64,000 nt of DNA from Liolophura sinensis. Its lineage: Eukaryota; Mollusca; Polyplacophora; Chitonida; Chitonidae. Where the stretch lies: NCBI RefSeq assembly GCF_032854445.1, contig NC_088297.1, positions 4,527,991 through 4,591,990 of the forward strand, given 5' to 3'. Positions 56,020 to 64,000 of this stretch are shown here, in pieces. The first letter of the stretch is position 1, and the number at the start of each line of letters is the position of its first letter. Position numbers and translations under genes: made by a program. Under the pieces are notes generated by a model that was given only the letters and a program-made list of their open reading frames with translations, had not been told where the DNA came from and searched no databases.

Positions 56020-57580
56020 TGCCATCTATCAAGACCTCATATCTTTCACCTATGTTTACCTGTCGCTTGCAGTTATGTTATTCGAACATGTCATGCACAT
56101 TCTCCAACAGAAAAAAACGCACGTCGATTTTCATGGCGCATTTGACTCAGAGCAAAATTCAACGTTTTCTCAATGCCATCTCTGTCTCCAGGTACTATTG
56201 AACATGGAAGGGACGAAAGTGGGCGAGGGAGTACTGCCTGGTGACAGACTAACACACGTACACAATGATATACAGCGTACAGATTGACACCATGTTTTTC
56301 CTACCAATATACTAAGACAATCGTGGTTGTGAAGGGAATTAGCGGCAAGAACAATGAATCCCCAGTGGACACCGAGAGTAAAGTCCGCGAATTGTTTGTA
56401 AACATTTTAAACTGCACGCGGCAAAAGTAAACTCAATGCTGTTGCAGGCCGTACACATAACAAGGTGGGTTATATTACTAAGACTCATTCCTGTAATACT
56501 TGAATCCCTCAACACCCCCCCCCCCCCAAACTCCACCCCCACCCCCCACCCAACAGTCTGTTTACCTGTTTCGTTATGTAAGACGTCAAACGCAGATGTG
56601 AGAAGCGGCCGCCACAACAGTCAACAACACCAGTGCACTAATGATTATCGCGTGAATAAAATTACATTTTCTGTTGAAGTTGGCCGTTCAAAAGCGCACA
56701 AAACTGATACTTACCTATTCAAACTACTGGATTTCAGACTGTTGATACGGCTCTTAAATACTTTTTGTACGAAATAGCATACCAAGACTACATCCTATAT
56801 TGTTTAATTTGTCTGTTAAGAATGGGTTAAGATATTCTCAGTTACCGTCTCAATCAGTTATATACAACACTGTTCGCTGAAAATCTAAAAAAAATGGTAA
56901 ATAATCTTGGAGCCATTTGGAATGATTTATGTATTTAACAATGTATAATGCTTACTTCTTGGACAAGAGAAATTTGTGTTCACTTGCCTTGTCCAATAAA
57001 TGTAGACATTCAACTGATTCTTTTTTTTATTATATAAACAATGTAATCTTGAATCTTCTGCAACTCATGCCATTATTCGGCGCACATTTCCTGTGGCGCT
57101 AGTTAAACAATAAGCCTGGGTACCAACAATGCCTTGAATCGTCACAAGAGTCTTTTCTACATTAGAATTAATCGGAGTTGCCTGAGATGTTGTAAATATT
57201 TTGTATTTCCCATTTCACCTACCGCAGCAATACTGATGTCAGTCCAGTGCACATATGTTCAAATATTAATCACACTATAATTAAATACTATAAAACCACA
57301 GTAATAATCGGCAGCTATGACTGATCCCATATCGGAAATAATGCAACCCAGTCCATCGTGATCACAGAATGCCTTCTTCTGACATGCTGCATACTTCATT
57401 CGGCAATATCCAACAATACCTCTTTTGGTCTAAGTGGTTTCCAGAATATGCTATTTAATCACTGAACCTTAATTTAGCAGAAAGTTCTTATGCTTACTGA
57501 TGAATGTTCCCAGAAATAATCATCAATCAAATTACTATACCTTAGACTCGTTTAACTCAGCTATGAGAGACTGGTCTGAA
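56020..57580. other. No gene recognised
   Basis: Contains a poly-C tract at about 56514-56527 and short frames without family matches. Confidence 0.4.
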
Positions 57581-57581
57581 G

Positions 57582-58062
57582 CTGAATATAAGCGTCAAGT
57601 CCGACATTCATATACCATTCGCAGTCTTTAAAGGGCGTTCCAAGTCGATAATCGCAAGATCCATTTCCACAACAACGTTAAACACTAACTCCTGAAGACA
57701 AAGGTATGTAAGAAATTATACAAATAAGAAATAAAGCCGGTAACATACAAGAGAGAAGCGGTCATCAGTTTTCAATGATGCCGGGCAGACAATGAATATT
57801 CCAGGCATGAATTCCATATCAAAGTTCAAATTCGTAGTCCGTGAATGAGTTCCATGTCAAATAACAATTAAACAAGTATCTCAGTCGCGCTTTGATTGCA
57901 ACTGTTCATAAAAGCATCATGCTGATGTAACTAGCATGGCTACCTTTACAGCCCCTGACCCCAGGTTAAGCGGTATTAGATACAGTTTGAAAATGACGAG
58001 CGTTACAGACCCTAACCGATCAGATTATGATTCAAAAGTAACGGACGATTACGTCTTTCCCG
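57582..58062. repeat. Segmental duplicate of 35575-36085
   Basis: Second copy of the duplicated block, containing peptide-gene copy B. Confidence 0.85.
57585..57785 (-). pseudogene. Short secreted cysteine-containing peptide gene, copy B, nonsense
   Basis: A close duplicate of copy A in the same orientation. It keeps an ATG start but has TAA in place of the Lys just before Arg-Cys-Cys, so the mature part is cut off. Part of a ~480-bp duplication (35575-36085 against 57582-58062). Confidence 0.55.
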
Positions 58063-58454
58063 TTAAGATGTAAAAATCTCATGCTACAGACCGATCAATA
58101 TCTTGTTTGCATTTTCAATTCTCGAAATCTTAAAAAAAGCACTTTTCTGAAATAATAGGAATAAGCGTATAATAGGAATATGGACATATAATTCTTGGTT
58201 TGTCGGAAAGTTGGCTGAATCCTGTCCGTATCACTTCACATGACTTGCGCGGATACCAGGTATTTACCATGGCCAGGAATGAGTGAAAGTGTATGGGCCT
58301 CGTTTTGTATATATGAAGCGAGTATAGTCATACTGTTCTGAAGGAGGATCTTTGTATTGATAATAATGGTGACTGTGAATCGTTATTAGTTGAAATATAA
58401 CATACTTAAGAGCGGAAAGAGAATATATCTTTAATGGGAGATTTTAATCTAAAT

Positions 58455-58680
58455 CTTTTCAATCTATACGTCGAAACGCATTCGTATACCAGCCGTCAAC
58501 CAATAAGGACGTTCCAGGTCAGTAACCACAAGGACGTATAACACAAACCACCAAAGAAATAAGAAAGTATATACCATACGAAAATGGGACGGAATCATGC
58601 AAGAGCAGTCAACGGTTTTCAGTGATGTAGGAAAGACGTAAGGTATGCTCTAGGCGACTGAGTGAACCCAGTATTCAAAT
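58455..58680 (-). pseudogene. Peptide-family fragment inside the LINE, degraded
   Basis: Shares the Cys/Gly-Tyr and Trp-Tyr-x-Asn spacing and the flanking ACACAAACCACCAAAGAA sequence with other copies; it contains an in-frame stop. Related fragments lie at 40363-40440 and 23145-23310. Confidence 0.5.
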
Positions 58681-59565
58681 CGTGTACAATCGAAAATTCC
58701 CGAAAATTACCAAGCCATCGAGGGTTAAGTCTACACCGGCCATCTTGACAGATAATATATTCATAACATGGCATGATTCTAAGGATTTCTGTGGTGTTCT
58801 ACTTGATGACACTGGTCATTGCCCAGTTTTTCGTATCGACAAAAAAATGTTCTCGGCACCATTAAGTCAAACCACATTTACCTGTAGATATGTAACTGTG
58901 GAAAAAGGGAATAATTCCTCAATAAAATACGGCTGAAAAACTGGGTCGAGGTCTTTGATACCAACGACGTAAATTTAGCCTCAGTTATTTTCCTGAACAA
59001 CTTCAGTAACATTTACAATGAGTGTTTTTCGCTCATCGAAACAATTCTTTCCAAAGCCAAAATAAAAAAAAAATTCAATGAATATTCTGTGAATATTGCA
59101 GCTAAATTAGATGGTAAGTTATCTAATCCAAAAATTTCCTTTAAAAGCTGTCTCCCTTAACCAACTGCTACTTATTTCAATTTACAGCCTTGCTCAGTGC
59201 TCGAAACTGAAAATCTTATTGCTGTTTTAAACAATAGTAGCCAAGGACTTGAGAGAATAAGAGCTTCTTTACTTGAATGTGTCATATCTGAATTGTCATC
59301 AGTCTTATTCCACTTAGTTAATTTGTATCTTATTGTTGGGGTTTTCCCAACAAAAATGAAGATTGCCAAAGTAACACCTGCTTAAAAGGCAAATGACCGC
59401 TCACTAGGAGAAAATTACGGTCCGATATCGGTACTGCCCAGTCTAAGTAAATTATTCGAAAGTGCTATGTCAGACCGAATGATTATTTAATATTAACCTG
59501 TAATTGGTTTGGATTCCGCACTAACTATTTTACATCACTAGCTCCTCGAAACCCACTTCAGACCG

Positions 59566-59935
59566 GCCCGGATAGCACAGTTGGTAGAGCGTCCGCTTCG
59601 GGACCGGTAGATCCAGGATCAATCCTTGGTCGAGTCACACCTAAGGCTTTAAAAGAGGAAGTTGTAACTTCCTCGCTTGGCGTTCAGCATGAAGGGGATA
59701 GTGCAACGACTGGTTGACCCGTATCAGTATAATGGCTCGGGCGGGGCGGCTTACTTGCCTTCGGTAAGTCGTCTCAGTGATGCAGCACTAAATAAAAGAG
59801 CGGTGGAAATCCGTCCTGCGGATTACATTACATTACATTACACGTGCATGCACCCTAATGATTCCTTCGTCGTCATATGACTGAAAAATTGTTGAGTACG
59901 ACGTTAAACCCCAAGCACTCACTCACTCACTCACT
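59566..59935 (+). repeat. SINE-B inside the 58.3-60.8 kb LINE
   Basis: Full copy with a (CACT)n tail; 14-bp target-site duplication CTCGAAACCCACTT. Confidence 0.95.
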
Positions 59936-60129
59936 CGAAACCCACTTGAAAAATTAACTGTTGCAAAGGATTCCAAGCAATTCAGTGTAGTAACACTTAA
60001 AGACTTAGCAAAAGCATTACATGCCGCCCACCATAAAATTCTCGTACATAAATCCGAAAACTACGGCATTCGTAATAGTACTAAGAACTGGTTTGAAGGT
60101 TATCTTAGCCAACGCTCTGAATGAGTTGA

Positions 60130-60490
60130 GTGAATGAGTGCTTGGGGTTTAACGTCGTACTGAACAATTTTTCAGTCATGTGACGACGAAGGAATCTTTA
60201 GGGTGCATGTACGTGTAATGTGCCTCCTTGTAGCAGGACGGATTTCCACCGCTCTTTTATTTAGTGCTGCTTCACTGAGACGACTTATCGAAGGCAAGTA
60301 AGCTGCCCCGCCCGAGCCATTATACTGATACGGGTCAACCAGTCGTTGTACTATCCCCTTAATGCTGAACGCCAAGCGAGGAAGTTACAACTTCCTCTTT
60401 TAAAGTCTTAGGTGTGACTCAATCAAGGATTGATCCTGGATCTACCGGTCCCGAAGCGGACGCTCTACCAACTGTGCTATCCGGGCCGGT
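60130..60490 (-). repeat. SINE-B, opposite orientation, inside the same LINE
   Basis: Reverse-complement copy; imperfect duplication CGCKCTGAATG. Confidence 0.93.
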
Positions 60491-60821
60491 AATCGCGCTG
60501 AATGTGTCACTATAAATAAACAGTTGTTTACCCCTTTACCGATCTCGTGCGGTGTGCCTCAGTGGTCTATTCTCGGTCCTCTTTCATTTCTAATATACAT
60601 TAAGACATTTACTTTACTCAATTTCATACTTTTTGCCGACGATACGTGCTTGTATTCTTTCCGATTACGATCTTGCCTCTTGCAAATACAATTAAAATTA
60701 CTAAATTGAATGGCTGGCTGGTCAGCTCTTTCTAACGATACCAATACAGCGCATGAGCCGTTGCCGTATTTATCAAAATCCTAGATTCCAAAGCCTCCAA
60801 TCCGAAATGTTAAACATCATT

Positions 60822-60900
60822 TATTTATTTATTTGATTGGTGTTTTACGCCGTACTCAACAATATTTCACTGATACGACGGCGGCCAGCATTATGCTAAA
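60822..60900 (-). repeat. SINE-A 3-prime fragment
   Basis: ATTTGATTGGTGTTTTACGC and CGACGGCGGCCAGCATTATG. Confidence 0.85.
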
Positions 60901-60914
60901 CATCATGTCGGACT

Positions 60915-61115
60915 TTACAAAACATGACGACATAAAGGGGCCTGTAAATTGTTACTATTTATGCATTTACACGAACAGTTAGAATAAAACCCTGACTGAG
61001 GTAAAATGACAAGAGGTCGTATTTTACCGCTCACATGTGACCATTTGCCAGCTATGTCACTGTTGTCCGTGCTCTGGTCTTACTCCTTATCTTGTACGTC
61101 CTGATTATATTATAT
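60915..61115 (-). repeat. Dispersed 48-bp-unit family copy, minus strand
   Basis: AGAATAAAACCCTGACTGAG, GACAAGAGGTCGTATTTTAC and a single unit ending TTGTACGTCCTGATTATATT. Confidence 0.82.
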
Positions 61116-61991
61116 AAATTGTTTTGGTGGGACATAAATGTCTGCGTGGCTTCTAACTAAGGTCAGACCATAGAAACTCCCTCAGTAAATACCTATTTCA
61201 TAAACCATGAGTTGTAAGCCAACTCCCTGTACGTTTTATATCAGAAATCGGTGACAATCGGGGACTGAAATTTGACTTTTTCTTGTAATCCTGCATCGCA
61301 TACCGTTATCAAAATAACCCCACTAGACACATGCGCAAAACATGTGGAAAAATTCACCTTTCGTCCAACGGCAAAAGTCTCGCACGGTTAGGTGTTGTGT
61401 TCGGTATTGGTGATTACTCGATCTCAAACTCGGGTTCCCCTCTGAATATCCAGTCATTTGTCAGTGTTTCAGAATTCGACAGCGGAGGTGCAGGTACGCT
61501 GGGGACTATAGTTATTTATTAATATTTTGCAGCGTTTTTACCAGGTTAGCTTTGAAATAAAAATGAATTGAAGCCACTGTCATATATTCGCGGTATAATT
61601 CGTTTGAAACGTGTTTCAGACTCCCACATTAGTCGGAAAAGTAAATTTCCCCTCTTTGCAGGACTTTTGGTATCGACGAACATCTCCTTCCCTCTTCTGC
61701 CATTTTCCATTTGTCTAAGACTCGTTTCTAGTACTTTTGTGGCATATTTCTGTATTTTCTACCGAATGTCATTGCTTTACAGCGAAATAAGGTGGAATTT
61801 CTAAGAATTTGATAATTTTGTAGTTTTGATTCTGTATGCTGTGTATATCACATGTGCTTTGAGAGTCATTTTAATGGATTGGTTATTGTCCTTTGTAACA
61901 TAGTCACAAAGATAGAATGAAATCCAGATATCGTAATCATAATTTCACATGTCATTGGGTCCGATGGAAACTAATAGCTTCGAAGACCGTG

Positions 61992-62340
61992 ACCGGCCCG
62001 GATAGCACAGTTGGTAGAGCGTCTGCTTCGGGACCGGTAGATCCAGGATCAATCCTTGATCGAGTCACACCTAAGACTTTAAAAGAGGAAGTTGTAACTT
62101 CCTCGCTTGGCGTTCAGCATGAAGGGGATAGTGCAACGACTGGTTGACCCGTATCAGTATAATGGCACGGGCGAGGCGGCTTAATTGCCTTCGGTAAGTC
62201 GTCTCAGTACTAGATAAAAGAGCGGTGGAAATCCGTCCTGCTACAAGGAGGCACATTACACGTACATGCACCCTAAGGATTCCTTCGTACTCAAAAATTG
62301 TTGAGTACGACGTTAAACCCCAAGCACTCACTCACTCACT
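61992..62340 (+). repeat. SINE-B
   Basis: Full copy; 12-bp target-site duplication TCGAAGACCGTG. Confidence 0.95.
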
Positions 62341-62579
62341 CGAAGACCGTGCTTTTCTCCCAGACTTATAGTGACATGACTGGTGTCATTTTATTTAGAT
62401 TGCATAAAGGCCTGGAATTTCATGCCGCCTTACATGCATCATTACTTTACATATCTGACGAAGACAAACTACCTGGCAATCGGGATTATTTCTGATGCCA
62501 ATGCATGTCCTAAGAACTGTCCCTCGAGACTGGACAATATGCAAATAGCGCCATTATGTGCGCAGGTTATCGCCATTCG

Positions 62580-62705
62580 CTTGAAGTGTTTGTTCTCGGC
62601 TTATACGCCTGGCAAGCGGTAACATAATAGACCTCGGGATAAAGCTCTTGGTCTATTATGTAACTGCTTACCAGGCGTATGACCGCGATCAAACACATGA
62701 AGCTC
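62580..62705. repeat. Long hairpin (~55-bp stem)
   Basis: TATACGCCTGGCAAGCGGTA and ACATAATAGACC pair with GGTCTATTATGTAACTGCTT and ACCAGGCGTAT around a short loop. Confidence 0.82.
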
Positions 62706-62964
62706 AGGTGACAACCCTTACTAAACTGACAAAAGCCGGTACGTGTATCGCTGTACCGTATGCTGTAGTCTTTCATATTATAAGAAAACGTTGCTGTGGT
62801 TTAACCCACAGTGCTGTGTTGTTGTTTTTTTTGCGGGGTCGGGGGGGGGGGAGGGGCTTTAATGTGGATATTTTCATCACGCGGTGATATATTAGTCCAA
62901 CTCTGTCTTGTTTATTCTACAAACGGCCCAGGTTCAACATGTTCGCTGGATACTGCAGTGGTGA

Positions 62965-63182
62965 CATGGACGGGTGAATCCACACGTGATGACTTGGACG
63001 GGCGAATCCACACGTGATGACTTGGACGGATGAATCCACACGTGATGACGTGGACGGGTCAATCCACACGTGATGACGTGGACGGGTGAATCCACACGTT
63101 ATGACGTGGACGGGTCAATCTACATGTGATGACGTGGACGGGTCAATCCACATGTGATGACGTGGACGGGTCAATCCACACT
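62965..63182 (+). repeat. 28-bp minisatellite (GACGTGGACGGGTGAATCCA)
   Basis: About eight units. Confidence 0.93.
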
Positions 63183-63644
63183 CCTGTATTTTATACAAAT
63201 TCAATTCAATTATGAGGCATCCTCACATTGTTATGCTGAAGCACTTTGTCAGGAAATCTGCGTGTTTTCCTAAAAAAAGAGTTTAATGGCGATTTATATA
63301 TTTTAATGGCTGTGCACATTAAGATGACAATCTGAGCTGGGCTCTCAAAATATTGAGATTTTGGAACAATGTTGGAGTGCGTCATTTGTAAACTAAATTC
63401 GTCTTTGCTTAGCTTAGAACAGACACCACCTCTGAGGTTAATCTTTAACCTGTGTATGATCGAGAACATTTTCGGCGACTTTGGTAATCTTTCTGGTGTC
63501 ACCTTTTTCGAATTCGCATCTCGGTTGCACTGAACCAATGAGTTGTGATCGTCAGAATGAAAAAAAAAAAGAGACTCCAGGTGATATATGTAGAAACATA
63601 TATGATCAGTCTATGAAAATACTTGGATTACTTGAAGTTGGAAA

Positions 63645-63908
63645 GGGGCCTCCGTGGCTCAGTTGGTTAGCCTGCTAGCGCAGCATAATGACCCAGAAAC
63701 TAATGCTGTCGCTGTGAGTTCAAGTCCAGGTCATGCTGGCTTCCTATCCCGTCATACGTGGGTAGGTTTGCCAACAACTTGCGGATGGTCGTGGGTTTCC
63801 CCCGGGCTGTACCCGGTTTCCTCCCACCATAATGCCTGCCGCCGTCGTATAAGTGAAATATTCTTGAGTTTTGTGTAAAACACCAATAAAATCAAATCAA
63901 ATCAAGTT
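63645..63908 (+). repeat. SINE-A, full length, small deletion in the head
   Basis: AAGTTGRAAA duplication and an AATCAAATCAA tail. Confidence 0.92.
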
Positions 63909-64000
63909 GAAAATTAAGTAAATGCTCATTTGATATGAGTCATATCAACTTTTATTCTTTTATCTCTTATTGATTTAAATTACAAAGTAAGAAATGCATC

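Larger units (their letters stand above)
58340..60780 (+). pseudogene. LINE (Jockey/CR1-like) split by nested insertions
   Basis: Endonuclease end MGDFNLNLFN at about 58434; after an inserted peptide-family fragment (58455-58680), PKITKPSRVKSTPAILTDNI. Then RT pieces: VGVFPTKMKIAKVTPA and NYGPISVLPSLSKLFESAMS (59338-59480); after SINE-B, HHKILVHKSENYGIRNS and WFEGYLSQRSE (60030-60120); after a second SINE-B, PISCGVPQWSILGPLSFLIY and LNFILFADDTCLYS (60540-60660). Many stops; inactive. Confidence 0.88.

Noticed and set aside
56339-56617. 92-residue minus-strand ORF
   Set aside because: Spans a poly-C tract; no acceptable splice pair and no family match.

Overview
This is a eukaryotic, intron-rich, repeat-dense window. 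Two tRNA-derived SINE families with the tail architecture common in molluscs, a Tc1-like element with a MPRPI-type transposase, several decayed non-LTR retrotransposons and a fucolectin gene point to a marine lophotrochozoan, most likely a mollusc; the species cannot be named from sequence alone. Nearly all long open frames are in-phase minisatellites (48-, 36- or 92-bp units) and are not genes.

Two host genes can be assembled exon by exon, both on the minus strand. (1) A DEG/ENaC/ASIC-family cation channel in 8 exons runs from 25074 down to 3729. Splice phases agree throughout, giving about 448 residues, but one base is missing exactly at the Gly-Ala-Ser pore motif in the last exon. (2) A secreted F5/8-type fucolectin plus PAN/Apple protein in 4 exons runs from 54675 down to 51295 (263 residues, intact).

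The most striking region lies in the 12.3-kb intron 2 of the channel gene: a large imperfect inverted repeat (about 11.77-15.25 kb against 15.84-21.26 kb, with a 0.6-kb spacer). Each arm carries two genes transcribed outward. The first encodes a small MGCCICKPC protein (predicted N-myristoylated/palmitoylated, proline-rich, with an RVRF PP1-docking-like motif). The second encodes a fusion of a Nanos-type zinc-finger domain to a Myc-type helix-loop-helix-leucine zipper. The left-arm copies are open; the right-arm copies are broken. A ~105-bp module bounded by 15-bp direct repeats sits upstream of each of the four genes.

The rest is repeats. A dispersed family with a 48-bp internal minisatellite has about 18 copies or fragments, including arrays at 1.02-1.76 kb and 36.38-37.47 kb. 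There are SINE-A, SINE-B and SINE-C copies, a LINE at 28.5-32.1 kb with ORF1- and ORF2-like parts, and a second LINE at 58.3-60.8 kb split by two SINE-B insertions with target-site duplications. A 1548-bp Tc1-like element has TA target sites. Long hairpins, a 92-bp satellite, 36-bp and 23-bp arrays, and decayed copies of a short secreted cysteine-containing peptide gene complete the layout.
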